A DNA stretch of 64,000 bases. Origin: Oscillospiraceae bacterium (GTDB lineage: Bacteria; Bacillota; Clostridia; Oscillospirales; CAG-272). The notes beneath the pieces were generated by a model. The model made no database searches. It saw nothing but the letters and a program-made list of their open reading frames with translations, and was not told the origin of the DNA. Positions 52,831 through 64,000 of this stretch are shown here, piece after piece. Made by a program: the position numbers and the translations under genes. The stretch spans positions 1 to 64,000 of the forward strand of contig SVTG01000006.1 of the NCBI GenBank assembly GCA_015063895.1, given 5' to 3'. The first letter of the stretch is position 1. Each line of letters starts with the position of its first letter.

Positions 52831-53529
52831 GTGGCTGAATTTTTAGATTATCTCCGCTTTGCTGACGGATTTCATATGTGGGGGGCTGTTGCGCGTATGC
52901 TGCTTGCCGTGATCTGCGGCGGTGTGATCGGCATTGAGCGCGAATATAAGCGCCGTCCTGCGGGCTTCCGCACACATATCCTCATTTGCCTTGGTGCATC
53001 GCTCACCACTCTTACGAGCCAGTATCTGCTGCTGGAGATGCAGTGGTTTACCGATCTTGCCCGTCTTGGCGCACAGGTCATTGCAGGCATGGGCTTTATC
53101 GGTGCAGGTACGATCATCGTGACCAAGCGCCGTCAGGTCAAGGGTCTGACTACCGCGGCAGGACTTTTCGTGTCGGCAGTCGTTGGCCTTGCCATTGGTG
53201 TCGGCTACTTTGAGGCGGCGCTGATCGCAACGGTGCTGATCATCGTGATTGAGCTGCTGCTTTCGCGCTTTGAATACTTTATCATGTCGACCTCGCGCAA
53301 TATCAATCTTTACATAGAATATAAGGGGAACGAGAGCCTGCTGCAGATGACCGAATATCTGCGCACGCATCACGTGAACGTCAGCGACCTGCAGATCACC
53401 AAGTCGGGCGCTGCCTCGCAGAACCCTTGCGCGATCTTTTCACTGGATATGCCCAAAAAGCTGACGCACGATAAGCTGATGACCGCCCTTTCGGGCATCT
53501 CGGGCGTCGTGTCGGTAGAGGAGCTGTAA
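52831..53529 (+). CDS. MgtC/SapB-family membrane protein (second of two)
   Basis: This 232-residue paralogue of the preceding gene has GGVIGIEREYKRRPAGFRTH and GFIGAGTIIVTKRRQVKGLT, the same membrane core and the same kind of C-terminal ACT-like domain (from about residue 155). The start is a GTG at 52831 after AAGGAGGG. The two genes probably arose by tandem duplication and may form a heteromer. Both C-terminal domains end in a similar SxVxxVxxxEEL-type pattern. Confidence 0.9.
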   Translation: MAEFLDYLRFADGFHMWGAVARMLLAVICGGVIGIEREYKRRPAGFRTHILICLGASLTTLTSQYLLLEMQWFTDLARLGAQVIAGMGFIGAGTIIVTKRRQVKGLTTAAGLFVSAVVGLAIGVGYFEAALIATVLIIVIELLLSRFEYFIMSTSRNINLYIEYKGNESLLQMTEYLRTHHVNVSDLQITKSGAASQNPCAIFSLDMPKKLTHDKLMTALSGISGVVSVEEL

Positions 53530-53543
53530 TACCAACCCCATAT

Positions 53544-53579
53544 AAAATCGGCACAGGAAGCCATTCCTGTGCCGATTTT
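53544..53579. terminator. bidirectional terminator between mgtC-like and PHP genes
   Basis: AAAATCGGCACAGGAA (53544-53559) pairs perfectly with TTCCTGTGCCGATTTT (53564-53579) across a GCCA loop. Confidence 0.93.
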
Positions 53580-53583
53580 GGTT

Positions 53584-54615
53584 TTAGTGCAGCGTATCGG
53601 TGAAATACGCGTTGGTATTGGCGTGCTTGCCGCTCTTATCCACGACCGTCAGGCGGAAATAGCGGCAGTTCTCGGGTACGGTGAAGGTGGCGCCTGTCAA
53701 GGGCGCGTCACCCTCATCAAAGGCAATGCGCGCGGCGCGCATATCGGTGGTGAGAAAAATGCGGTCGGCGGGGGAGCATTCTATCGTTACCTTGCCGTCC
53801 TCATAATAAAGGGCGTTGATCTGCGGCCCCTCGGAGGCGTAGAAGTGACCTGCCTCCAGCGCCCTTGTGACGTCGCGGTAGGTCAGGTGCTCGGCCTTGA
53901 TCATCGTGAAGGCGACAAACGAATCGCATCTGCGCGAGTCAAGGGGGCGGCCGTTATGGTTATCGTCGGCACCGATGCAGAAAATGCGCTCACCGCCGCG
54001 CAGAATGTCGTCATAAACGCGGGAGTTGTATTCGTCCCAGCCGCCGACAATGCAGCTGCCGTTATACATTTCAAAGGCGTTCATGCCGTGATAATTGGTA
54101 TATTCGGTATATTGCTCGCTGGACCACGTGGGGTGATTGTAGGTCACGAAAAAGCCGTTTTCGCGGTAGATCTGCATCATTTCGCTGATGCCCTCGCCGC
54201 TGTATCGGCGCTCGTAATCGGGTTGACTTTCATCAAACCTGACCTTGTCGCGGTGCTCGACCGCATTGCCAAACAGATATTTGGTGCGGTGCCAGCAGGG
54301 CTGTGTGATATTGTCCTGCTCCAGGGCAATGCAGCAGATATGGCAGGTCTTGCGCAGCGCGTAAAGCTCCTTGCCGGGGGTTTTCGGCTCGGTGGGCTCA
54401 ACCTCAAAGGCGTTCAGGGCAATAAAGCTATCGTCACAGAGCTCAGGGTGGGGGATCAGAATGTCGTGGTCGGTGTAGGCTACCACCGCATAGCCTGCAT
54501 TTTTGTAGATCTCCTTGATCTCCTCAGGGGTCTTATGGCCATCGGAGAGCACGGTGTGGCAATGGAGATTTGCCTTGTAAAACTGACCGCTCGCGGGGAG
54601 TAAATAGGTTCTCAT
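53584..54615 (-). CDS. PHP-domain metallophosphoesterase-like protein
   Basis: This 343-residue protein has the PHP motifs YKANLHCHTVLSDGHKTPEE (motif I), VVAYTDHDILIPHPEL (motif II), FFVTYNHPTWSS (motif III) and FCIGADDNHNGRPLD (motif IV), so the metal site appears complete. Its last 80 residues are a beta-rich domain. Its substrate is unknown; related proteins hydrolyse phosphoesters. The ATG at 54615 lies one base after the lacZ stop, so the two are co-transcribed. It is much shorter than the 1180-residue PHP protein at 29-33 kb and is not a fragment of it. Confidence 0.82.
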   Translation of the reverse strand: MRTYLLPASGQFYKANLHCHTVLSDGHKTPEEIKEIYKNAGYAVVAYTDHDILIPHPELCDDSFIALNAFEVEPTEPKTPGKELYALRKTCHICCIALEQDNITQPCWHRTKYLFGNAVEHRDKVRFDESQPDYERRYSGEGISEMMQIYRENGFFVTYNHPTWSSEQYTEYTNYHGMNAFEMYNGSCIVGGWDEYNSRVYDDILRGGERIFCIGADDNHNGRPLDSRRCDSFVAFTMIKAEHLTYRDVTRALEAGHFYASEGPQINALYYEDGKVTIECSPADRIFLTTDMRAARIAFDEGDAPLTGATFTVPENCRYFRLTVVDKSGKHANTNAYFTDTLH

Positions 54616-54616
54616 A

Positions 54617-57745
<3,129 letters not shown>

Positions 57746-57756
57746 TTATCAAGTAT

Positions 57757-57785
57757 ATCTTAACATTATTTTTTGGGGGTGTCAA
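57757..57785 (-). promoter_or_regulatory. sigma-A promoter for lacZ
   Basis: On the minus strand TTGACA (57780-57785), 17 bp, TAAGAT (57757-57762). Confidence 0.78.
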
Positions 57786-57830
57786 TTCAAAAGCGTAAAA
57801 TTTTCTCTTGTTTTTTGCGTTCTTTTTCTC

Positions 57831-57859
57831 TTTACAAATGCGAGAAAATATGGTAAAAT
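57831..57859 (+). promoter_or_regulatory. sigma-A promoter for the pseudouridine synthase gene
   Basis: TTTACA (57831-57836), 17 bp, TAAAAT (57854-57859). Divergent from the lacZ promoter. Confidence 0.7.
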
Positions 57860-57892
57860 ACAGTGTATGTTTTGTCAAAGGAGGGGAGCTGC

Positions 57893-58603
57893 GTGCGCCT
57901 TGATAAATTTTTAAGCGTTACCGCCACCGCCACGCGCAGCGAGGCCACCAAAGCGGTGCGCGCTCACCGTGTGCTGGTAAACGGCGTGCCGCCAAAGAAC
58001 GCAGCCCACCAGATCGACCCCGAGCGTGACGTGGTGGAATACGGCGGTCGCGTGGTCACCTACCGCGCCCACCATTATATTCTGCTGAATAAGCCCGCGG
58101 GCTACGTCAGCGCCACCGACGACGGCAGGGAGCAGACCGTTTTGGATCTTTTGCCCCACAAATATACCGACCTCGGGCTTTTCCCCTGCGGACGTCTTGA
58201 CAAAAACACCCTGGGGCTCATGCTCCTCACCGATGACGGTGAGCTTGCCCACCGCCTGCTCTCGCCCCGTCGGCACGTGACCAAGCGCTATTATTTCAGG
58301 GTGAAGTTTCCGCTCACCGCCGAGGAATGCGCACGCTTTCGCGCAGGACTGGTGCTGGAGGACGGCTACGAAACCAAGCCTGCCGACATTGACCTGCACG
58401 AGGATATGCACTCGGGCGTGATCACGCTGGTGGAGGGCAAGTATCATCAGATCAAGCGTATGATGCTGGCACTGCACAATCAGATCACGCATCTTGAGCG
58501 CATCAGCTTCGGCCCGCTTACCTTACCCCCGGATCTTGCACGCGGCGCGTGGCGACCGCTCACACCCGAGGAGGAGGCAGCCCTGCTTGCCGCCGCAGAA
58601 TAA
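57893..58603 (+). CDS. RsuA/RluB-family pseudouridine synthase
   Basis: This 236-residue enzyme makes pseudouridine in rRNA. It has an N-terminal S4 domain (VRLDKFLSVTATATRSEATK...VLVNG), then the catalytic domain with YILLNKPAGYVSATDD and the active-site loop FPCGRLDKNTLGLMLLT with Asp103, and the C-terminal GKYHQIKRMMLALHN. The family shape fits RsuA (16S U516) or RluB/E (23S), and the target cannot be told. The GTG start at 57893 is supported by AAAGGAGGGG six nt upstream. tex follows 29 bp later. Confidence 0.92.
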   Translation: MRLDKFLSVTATATRSEATKAVRAHRVLVNGVPPKNAAHQIDPERDVVEYGGRVVTYRAHHYILLNKPAGYVSATDDGREQTVLDLLPHKYTDLGLFPCGRLDKNTLGLMLLTDDGELAHRLLSPRRHVTKRYYFRVKFPLTAEECARFRAGLVLEDGYETKPADIDLHEDMHSGVITLVEGKYHQIKRMMLALHNQITHLERISFGPLTLPPDLARGAWRPLTPEEEAALLAAAE

Positions 58604-58632
58604 CGTTGTAATTCATTGAAAGGAACCGATAT

Positions 58633-60792
58633 ATGGCACTGTCTATTTTTGAAACCCTGGCAAAGGAGCTTTCCCTCACCGTCCCACAGGTTGAAAAAAC
58701 CGTGGCGCTGATGGACGAGGGCAACACCATTCCCTTTATTTCGCGTTACCGCAAGGAGGTAACGGGGTCGCTCGATGACACACAGCTGCGCAAGCTGGAG
58801 GAGCGCCTCAAGTATCTGCGCAATATCGAGGCGCGCCGCACCGAGGTAAAGAACCTTATCGCCGCCCAGGAAAAGCTGACCCCCGAAATTGAAAAGGCGA
58901 TCGACAACGCCCTGACCATCACCGAAATTGACGATATTTACCGTCCCTTCCGCCCCAAGCGCAAGACGCGCGCATCGGTGGCGCGTGAAAAGGGGCTTGA
59001 GCCGCTGGCCGAGGCGCTGATGGCACAGGCGCCCGACTACACCCCGTCGCTTGACGAGCTTGCCGCTTCTCTGGTGGACGCCGAAAAGGGCGTCAATACC
59101 CCCGAGGAGGCCTTTGCGGGTGCTATGGATATCATCGCCGAGGATATCTCCGACAACGCCGAATACCGCAAGGGCATTCGCGCGCTGACCGTGGCACACG
59201 GCGTGATCGAAACCAAAAAGGCAAAGGACGAGCCCTCGGTCTACGAGCAGTATTACGAGCACAGCGAGCCCATCAAAAAGCTGCCCTCCCATCGCGTGCT
59301 GGCGATCAACCGCGGCGAAAAGGAGGAGTTCTTGAAGGTTGCCATTACCGTGCCGACCGACATCGTGCTGAATTATCTGTTCAGCCTTGTGGTCAAGGCC
59401 GAGGCCAGCCCCGCGAAAAAATACGTGGCTGCCGCCGTGACCGACAGCTATGAGCGCCTGATTGCCCCGTCGGTGGAGCGCGAGATCCGCAACGATCTTT
59501 TTGATACCGCCAGCGAGGGCGCGATCGTTCTTTTCTCCGATAATTTGCAGCATCTGCTGATGCAAGCCCCCATCAAGGGCAAGACCGTGCTTGGCTTTGA
59601 CCCCGGTTATGCCCACGGCTGTAAGCTTGCCGTATGCGACAAGACGGGCAAGGTGCTTGATACCGCCGTGATCTATTTGCACCGCGAAAATCAGGCTAAG
59701 GATATCATGAAGCGTCTGATCACGCGTTGGGGCGTGGACGTGGTGGCCATCGGCAACGGTACCGCCTCGCGCGAGAGCGAAAAATTTGTCGCCTCGCTGC
59801 TGCGCGATATGAACGTAAAGACCAAGTATATCATTGTCAGCGAGTCGGGTGCGTCGGTCTATTCCGCCTCCAAGCTGGCCGCTGAGGAATTTCCCGAATT
59901 TGACGTCATGCAGCGCTCGGCCGTATCGATCGCGCGCCGTTTGCAGGACCCGCTCGCCGAGCTCGTCAAGATCGACCCCAAGGCGATCGGTGTCGGGCAG
60001 TATCAGCACGACATGAAGCCCGCACGCCTTGACGAGGCACTGTCGGGCGTGGTGGAGGATTGCGTAAACCGTGTGGGCGTTGACCTCAACACCGCCTCGC
60101 ATTCCTTGCTTTCTTATATTTCGGGCATCAATGCCGTCAGCGCTAAAAATATCGTTAAGTACCGTGAGGAGAACGGCGAATTTGAAAGCCGTGCCGAGGT
60201 CTTGAAGGTGCCGCGCATCGGTGCGAAGGCCTACGAGCAATGTGCGGGCTTTTTGCGTGTGCCGGGCTCCGACGAGGTGCTGGATAACACAGGCGTGCAC
60301 CCCGAAAGCTACGCCGCCGCGCGTGCGCTCCTTGCACACTTCGGTTATACCGAGGAGGACGTGAGGGCGGGCAAGCTGACGGGCCTGTCAAAGCAGGTGG
60401 CAAAGGAGGGCACCAAGCAGCTGGCTGCCGCACTCGGTGTCGGTGAGCCGACGCTGGTGGATATCGCTGCCGAGCTTGAAAAGCCCGGTCGCGACCTGCG
60501 TGACGATTTCGCACCCCCCTTGCTTTCCGAGGACGTGCTGGAAATGACCGACCTGAAGCCCGGTCAGATCCTTTCGGGCACCGTACGTAACGTCATTGAC
60601 TTCGGTGCATTTGTCGATATCGGCGTGCATCAGGACGGCCTTGTGCATATCTCCGAGCTCTCGGATAAATTCGTAAAGCACCCCCGCGACGTGGTTTCGG
60701 TGGGTGATATCGTGCGTGTGCGCGTCCTGTCGGTCGACGTGGCAAAGAAGCGCATCGCGCTTTCCATGAAGACCATGAAAAACGAGGGTTGA
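58633..60792 (+). CDS. tex: Tex-family RNA-binding protein
   Basis: Tex is a multi-domain nucleic-acid-binding protein whose homologue Spt6 acts in transcription elongation. The 719-residue protein has the N-terminal Tex helical region (NTIPFISRYRKEVTG near residue 32), a YqgF-like RNase H fold (GFDPGYAHGCKLAVCD), helix-hairpin-helix segments (SYISGINAVSAKNIVKYRE), and a C-terminal S1 domain (GQILSGTVRNVIDFGAFVDI, LVHISELSDKFVKHP). All domains are present and length is typical. The ATG follows GAAAGGAA. Confidence 0.95.
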   Translation: MALSIFETLAKELSLTVPQVEKTVALMDEGNTIPFISRYRKEVTGSLDDTQLRKLEERLKYLRNIEARRTEVKNLIAAQEKLTPEIEKAIDNALTITEIDDIYRPFRPKRKTRASVAREKGLEPLAEALMAQAPDYTPSLDELAASLVDAEKGVNTPEEAFAGAMDIIAEDISDNAEYRKGIRALTVAHGVIETKKAKDEPSVYEQYYEHSEPIKKLPSHRVLAINRGEKEEFLKVAITVPTDIVLNYLFSLVVKAEASPAKKYVAAAVTDSYERLIAPSVEREIRNDLFDTASEGAIVLFSDNLQHLLMQAPIKGKTVLGFDPGYAHGCKLAVCDKTGKVLDTAVIYLHRENQAKDIMKRLITRWGVDVVAIGNGTASRESEKFVASLLRDMNVKTKYIIVSESGASVYSASKLAAEEFPEFDVMQRSAVSIARRLQDPLAELVKIDPKAIGVGQYQHDMKPARLDEALSGVVEDCVNRVGVDLNTASHSLLSYISGINAVSAKNIVKYREENGEFESRAEVLKVPRIGAKAYEQCAGFLRVPGSDEVLDNTGVHPESYAAARALLAHFGYTEEDVRAGKLTGLSKQVAKEGTKQLAAALGVGEPTLVDIAAELEKPGRDLRDDFAPPLLSEDVLEMTDLKPGQILSGTVRNVIDFGAFVDIGVHQDGLVHISELSDKFVKHPRDVVSVGDIVRVRVLSVDVAKKRIALSMKTMKNEG

Positions 60793-60809
60793 TGGCACAA
60801 AAACGCACT

Positions 60810-60880
60810 TTCACACGCTAAAACGTTCATAAATGAACAAAAACGAGCAAAAAAATCATCAAAAGTGTTTGGCGTGTGAA
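60810..60880. other. nested inverted repeat upstream of the sugar-ABC ATPase gene
   Basis: TTCACACGC (60810-60818) pairs with GCGTGTGAA (60872-60880), enclosing a smaller palindrome GTTCAT/ATGAAC (60825-60830 with 60833-60838). It lies about 65 bp upstream of the promoter. It could be an operator or a weak terminator for tex; there is no clear T-run. Confidence 0.5.
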
Positions 60881-60945
60881 GACCGCAACTTTTGCGTTGT
60901 GTATGTTGCACAAACGACGTGATATTTTTTCGTGGTTTTCACATC

Positions 60946-60974
60946 TTCCCAACTGACGGTTTTTTTGGTATAAT
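60946..60974 (+). promoter_or_regulatory. sigma-A promoter for the sugar-ABC ATPase gene
   Basis: TTCCCA (60946-60951), 17 bp, TATAAT (60969-60974). Confidence 0.6.
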
Positions 60975-61031
60975 GTATTCGTTAGAAATATATGTCAGGG
61001 CGTAGTCTGCCCTGAACAAGGAGGATTTATC

Positions 61032-62195
61032 ATGGCAAGTTTGTCCCTTCGTCACATTTACAAAAAATACCCCGGCGGCGTAACCGCAGTTTCCGACTTT
61101 AACCTGGAAATCCGCGATAAAGAGTTTATCGTGTTCGTAGGTCCCTCCGGTTGCGGTAAAACCACCACGCTTCGTATGATCGCAGGTCTTGAGGAGATCA
61201 CCGAGGGTGAGCTTTTCATCGGCGACCGTCTGGTAAACGACGTTGCCCCCAAGGACCGTAAGATCGCGATGGTGTTCCAGAACTACGCTCTGTACCCCCA
61301 CATGACCGTGTTTGATAACATGGCATTCGGTCTGAAGCTGAACAAGACCCCCAAGGAAGAGATCAAGCGCCGCGTAGAAGAGGCTGCCCGTATCCTTGAT
61401 ATCACCCACCTGCTTGACCGTAAGCCCAAGGCGCTTTCCGGCGGTCAGAAGCAGCGTGTAGCACTTGGCCGTGCTATCGTGCGTAACCCCATGGTATTCC
61501 TGCTTGACGAGCCCCTTTCCAACCTGGACGCTAAGCTCCGTGCAACGATGAGAACCGAGCTGACCAAGCTTCACAAGAGCGTTGGTACCACCTTCATCTA
61601 CGTAACGCACGACCAGGTAGAGGCTATGACGATGGCAACCCGTATCGTCGTTATGAAGGACGGTCTGATCCAGCAGGTCGATACCCCTCAGCACCTCTAC
61701 GACTTCCCCTGCAACATCTTCGTAGCAGGCTTCATCGGCACCCCTCAGATGAACTTTATCAACGGTACCCTCACGCAGCCTAAGGGCAGCAAGGATATCT
61801 ACTTCAACTTTGACGGCAACTCCCTCAAGCTCCCTGCAGAGAAGAATGCAGAGGGTGAGCTTGATGCGTACATCGGCAAAGAGGTTGTGGCAGGCGTTCG
61901 TCCCGAATGTATCCACGACGATCCCAGCCACCTCGGTATGTTCCCCGAAAGCTGCATCGACGTTGACGTTGACGTGACCGAGTTGATGGGCGCTGAGATC
62001 TATCTCTACCTCAACAGCTTTGATAAGGTTGTAGAGGACGGCTCCAACAAGTCTATCCCGAAGGATCCCACCAAGATCACCGCTCGCGTTTCCTCTCGTT
62101 CCACGAGCCGCGCAGGTGACAAGATTCAGGTGGCCATTGACGTGTCCCGTATCCACATCTTTGATAAGGATACCGAGCGCTGCATCGTCCACTAA
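61032..62195 (+). CDS. sugar ABC transporter ATPase (MsmK/UgpC type)
   Basis: This 387-residue ATPase powers uptake of oligosaccharides or glycerol phosphate by an ABC importer. It has Walker [10 protein letters not shown] (about residues 38-46), the signature [15 protein letters not shown], Walker [15 protein letters not shown], the H-loop [13 protein letters not shown], and a C-terminal TOBE-type regulatory domain. No permease or binding-protein gene is nearby. In Gram-positive bacteria MsmK/MsiK-type ATPases often serve several importers, which fits a stand-alone gene. Codon use in this gene favours A/T-ending and CTC/ACC codons of highly expressed genes, as in rplT. The start follows AAGGAGG. 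Confidence 0.93.
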   Translation: MASLSLRHIYKKYPGGVTAVSDFNLEIRDKEFIVFVGPSGCGKTTTLRMIAGLEEITEGELFIGDRLVNDVAPKDRKIAMVFQNYALYPHMTVFDNMAFGLKLNKTPKEEIKRRVEEAARILDITHLLDRKPKALSGGQKQRVALGRAIVRNPMVFLLDEPLSNLDAKLRATMRTELTKLHKSVGTTFIYVTHDQVEAMTMATRIVVMKDGLIQQVDTPQHLYDFPCNIFVAGFIGTPQMNFINGTLTQPKGSKDIYFNFDGNSLKLPAEKNAEGELDAYIGKEVVAGVRPECIHDDPSHLGMFPESCIDVDVDVTELMGAEIYLYLNSFDKVVEDGSNKSIPKDPTKITARVSSRSTSRAGDKIQVAIDVSRIHIFDKDTERCIVH

Positions 62196-62324
62196 TAGCC
62201 GCATATTTGCGACAGAACGCCCCCCACAAACCGTGGGGGGCTATTCGTTTTCTTGGAAGTCGACGTAGATTTCTACGCCTTCCTTCCAAGAAACCAAATT
62301 CTGTCATCAAATCTGCGGCTATTA
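62193..62324. other. predicted three-way-junction element after the ATPase gene
   Basis: The closing stem pairs 62193-62217 (starting at the stop codon, TAATAGCCGCA) with 62299-62324 (TGCGGCTATTA at the end), with a few mismatches. Inside are a 9-bp GC-rich hairpin GCCCCCCAC-AAACC-GTGGGGGGC (62219-62241) and a longer hairpin TTTCTTGGAAG/CTTCCAAGAAA (62249-62259 with 62283-62293) that contains CGTAGA/TCTACG. It may be a terminator complex, an mRNA-stabilising structure or a palindromic mobile element. Confidence 0.7.
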
Positions 62325-62409
62325 GCATTGCGTACAGGGCGCGGTCAATGAGAAGTGATACAGGCGGTGCTTGTTTTACTATTCGCAATATCAAAAATTG
62401 TGAATGTAT

Positions 62410-62645
62410 ATGCCCGTAGGGGCGACCATCGGTCGTCCGTGAAATGTTTGCGGAAATATGCCCGTAGGGGCGACCATCGGTCGTCCGTGAAATGTTTGCG
62501 GAAATATGCCCGTAGGGGCGACCATCGGTCGTCCGTGAAATGTTTGCGGAAATATGCCCGTAGGGGCGACCATCGGTCGTCCGTGACATGTTTGTGGAAA
62601 TATGCCCGTAGGGGCGACCATCGGTCGTCCGTAAAATGTTTGCAC
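62410..62645. repeat. 48-bp tandem repeat, five copies
   Basis: Units start at 62410, 62458, 62506, 62554 and 62602, each exactly 48 bp. The first three are identical; the fourth and fifth differ at a few bases. Each holds GTAGGGGCGACCATC, a GGCGACC/GGTCGTCC hairpin, then AAATGTTTG. The unit length is a multiple of three, so frames stay open on both strands by chance. The sequence from 62325 to 62409 shows nothing recognisable. Confidence 0.92.
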
Positions 62646-62676
62646 AAGCTCCAAATATCCGTCGCTTGAAAATTTC

Positions 62677-62705
62677 TTGACATTCGGCGTAAAATAGGAT
62701 AAAAT
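62677..62705 (+). promoter_or_regulatory. sigma-A promoter for the CPBP protease gene
   Basis: TTGACA (62677-62682), 17 bp, TAAAAT (62700-62705), starting about 30 bp after the 48-bp repeats. Confidence 0.8.
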
Positions 62706-62748
62706 AATATGGTAGATGATAACAAGAAAGAGGGGAGGGAAGATTGCC

Positions 62749-63777
62749 GTGAATCAGGAAGCTTATCAAAATCAAAGTGCCGCCGATATAGAGGCGCGTT
62801 ATCGCACGCTTTCCTTACGCCTTGGGGGCGTTATGCTGGTGTTTTTCGTGGCGTTTACGGTCTTTTCGGTGCTGGTTGGCATAGTCATTCCGCTGCTGAC
62901 CGATCTGATGCCGCACCCTTACGGTGTGGTGGTATACGAATTGCTGTACGGCGTTTTATATGCGCTGTGCTTTGCCGCCCCTGCCTTTTGCTTTTATTTG
63001 TTTGCGCGCCGCGACAAGGATTATCAGCCCCTTGATCTCAGCTTTTCCTTGCCGCGCCACGTGCCGCTTTATATTTTTGTGGCGATCGCTGTTGTCAGCG
63101 CCGCAGGCTACGTCAATTCTTATTTACTGGATCTGATCTCCTTTGATATTCTCCCCGATCTTGTCAGCGTCGGTACGGGTGCCACCACCAACGTGGAGCT
63201 GGTATTGATGGTGTTTACGATGGCGATCGTGCCCGGCTTTATTGAGGAGCTGCTGTTCCGCGGTGTCATTTTGAAAAACATGCTGCCCTTCGGGCGCACC
63301 ACGGCGGTCGTTGCCAGCGCCTTTTTGTTCGGCGTGATGCACCAAAATCCCGCGCAGTTCTTTTACACTACGGTAGCGGGTCTGGTGCTCGGATATATTT
63401 ACGTACACACGCGCTCGCTTTGGTGCACGGTCATCATTCACATGTGCAACAATTTCCTTGCCGTCGTGTATACTGTGCTCGGTGAGCGCCTGTCGCCCGA
63501 GATCCACCCCGTGGTGGTATTGTGGATCGAGCTGTTTGTCTTTGTGCTGGGTGGTGCTTGTGCCGTGTATCTTATTTTGCGCACGCGCCGCACAGGAGCG
63601 GAGGTCAAGCGCGACGGCGCCTTTGGTCACGCGCTTGCCACCGATGCCGAGTATACCGATCTGCCCTTGCCGCTCTCACGCCGTGTAAAGCTCTTTTTCA
63701 GCGCGCCGATGATCATTTTTTTGGTTCTCGCGGCCCTTGAAATGGCGGCACTCCTTTTACTCAATATGGTGCTATGA
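62749..63777 (+). CDS. CPBP-family intramembrane glutamic protease
   Basis: This 342-residue membrane protein has about eight membrane segments and the ABI/CAAX-protease motifs: PGFIEELLFRGVIL (EExxxR), FLFGVMHQNPAQFF (second motif His) and VIIHMCNNFLAVVY (third motif). Such proteases cleave within or near the membrane; in Gram-positives some give immunity to bacteriocins. The first membrane segment follows a short cytoplasmic lead (VNQEAYQNQSAADIEARYR). I chose the GTG at 62749 because GGGGAGGGA lies 8 nt upstream; the ATG at 62716 lacks a site. tadA overlaps its stop (ATGA). Confidence 0.88.
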   Translation: MNQEAYQNQSAADIEARYRTLSLRLGGVMLVFFVAFTVFSVLVGIVIPLLTDLMPHPYGVVVYELLYGVLYALCFAAPAFCFYLFARRDKDYQPLDLSFSLPRHVPLYIFVAIAVVSAAGYVNSYLLDLISFDILPDLVSVGTGATTNVELVLMVFTMAIVPGFIEELLFRGVILKNMLPFGRTTAVVASAFLFGVMHQNPAQFFYTTVAGLVLGYIYVHTRSLWCTVIIHMCNNFLAVVYTVLGERLSPEIHPVVVLWIELFVFVLGGACAVYLILRTRRTGAEVKRDGAFGHALATDAEYTDLPLPLSRRVKLFFSAPMIIFLVLAALEMAALLLLNMVL

Positions 63778-64000
63778 TGAAAGAAACAAACGCAAAAGAA
63801 CAGCTTGCCCGTGATGAGGCATTTATGCGCCTGGCCCTGGCCGAGGCACAAAAGGCTGCCGACGCAGGCGAGCCCCCCGTGGGGGCGGTCGTCGTGGTGG
63901 GTGACAAGGTCGTGGCCGCCGCCCACAACCAACGTGAGGCAACGGGGGATATCACCGCCCACGCCGAATTGCTGGCCGTACGCGCCATCTCCATGGCGGC
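63774..64000 (+). CDS. tadA: tRNA adenosine(34) deaminase TadA (3' part outside window)
   Basis: The first 75 codons of a cytidine/deoxycytidylate-deaminase-fold protein. It shows MRLALAEAQKAADAGEPPVG and the zinc/catalytic HAE motif in DITAHAELLAVR. TadA converts A34 to inosine in tRNA-Arg(ACG). The start is ATG 63774 (overlapping the CPBP stop) or the adjacent ATG 63777. The second zinc motif (PCxxC) lies beyond the window, so a guanine deaminase of the same fold cannot be fully excluded. Confidence 0.85.
   Translation, partial: MMKETNAKEQLARDEAFMRLALAEAQKAADAGEPPVGAVVVVGDKVVAAAHNQREATGDITAHAELLAVRAISMA

Noticed and set aside
62410..62645. CRISPR array
   Set aside because: Units are contiguous 48-bp copies with no unique spacers, and no cas genes are present.
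62355..62725. Long open frames on both strands through the 48-bp repeats
   Set aside because: A repeat whose length is a multiple of three keeps frames open by chance; there is no ribosome binding site and no recognisable protein.

Overview
The window looks like chromosomal DNA of a spore-forming member of the Bacillota, class Clostridia, probably an uncultured gut lineage. Supporting evidence: Clostridia-type gene orders (infC-rpmI-rplT; dprA-topA-trmFO; smc-ftsY; yhbY-nadD-yqeK-rsfS), a spore germination protease gene (gpr), sigma-A promoters with near-consensus boxes and mostly 17-bp spacers, strong AAAGGAGG-type ribosome binding sites and fairly GC-rich codon use. I cannot name the genus from sequence alone. 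No prophage, CRISPR array, transposase or rRNA operon is visible; one tRNA-Lys gene is present.

Layout. 0-9 kb: the 5' part of a glycerol-1-phosphate dehydrogenase gene (minus), then translation and genome-maintenance genes on plus (infC with an ATT start behind an attenuator, rpmI, rplT, a SpoU methyltransferase, dprA, topA, trmFO, rnc). 9-13.2 kb: a 235-bp structured tandem repeat and a minus-strand amino-sugar/amide operon (ceramidase-like, nagA-like, nagB-like). 13.5-23.3 kb: smc, ftsY, rdgB, yhbY, nadD, yqeK, rsfS, leuS, rpsU. 23.3-32.9 kb: DUF218, DUF368, ligA, a flavodoxin, tRNA-Lys followed by tRNA-like repeats, DUF554 and a 1180-residue PHP/lamin-tail protein. 33-39.1 kb: a minus-strand operon (MBL hydrolase, gltX, glnS, glycerophosphodiesterase) bracketed by two related palindrome-array elements. 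39-49.6 kb: an orphan oligopeptide-type binding lipoprotein, gpr, a MutS-like/Lrp/aminotransferase operon, a UxaC-like pseudoenzyme, and ychF-trmB-truB. 49.8-64 kb: a degenerate response regulator with an HtrA protease and two MgtC proteins, a lacZ/PHP operon, a pseudouridine synthase, tex, an MsmK-type ATPase, a 48-bp tandem repeat, a CPBP protease and the start of tadA.

Most of the window is housekeeping: ribosome assembly, tRNA charging and modification, chromosome segregation, DNA ligation and recombination. The unusual material is mainly intergenic. Two elements (32964-33900 and 38714-39100) each lie between the two arms of what was probably one intrinsic terminator. They share internal end sequences and an array of small hairpins separated by GTGATATT/AATATCAC, and one carries an AT-rich DMP19-family gene. 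Downstream of tRNA-Lys are three ~170-bp units that copy the tRNA T-arm; the first can also form a 7-bp acceptor stem ending in ACCA. These are the best candidates for undescribed systems. Protein-level oddities are a UxaC homologue without its catalytic motifs, a response regulator without its phospho-acceptor Asp and conserved Lys, and a NagB-like protein missing a catalytic Asp.
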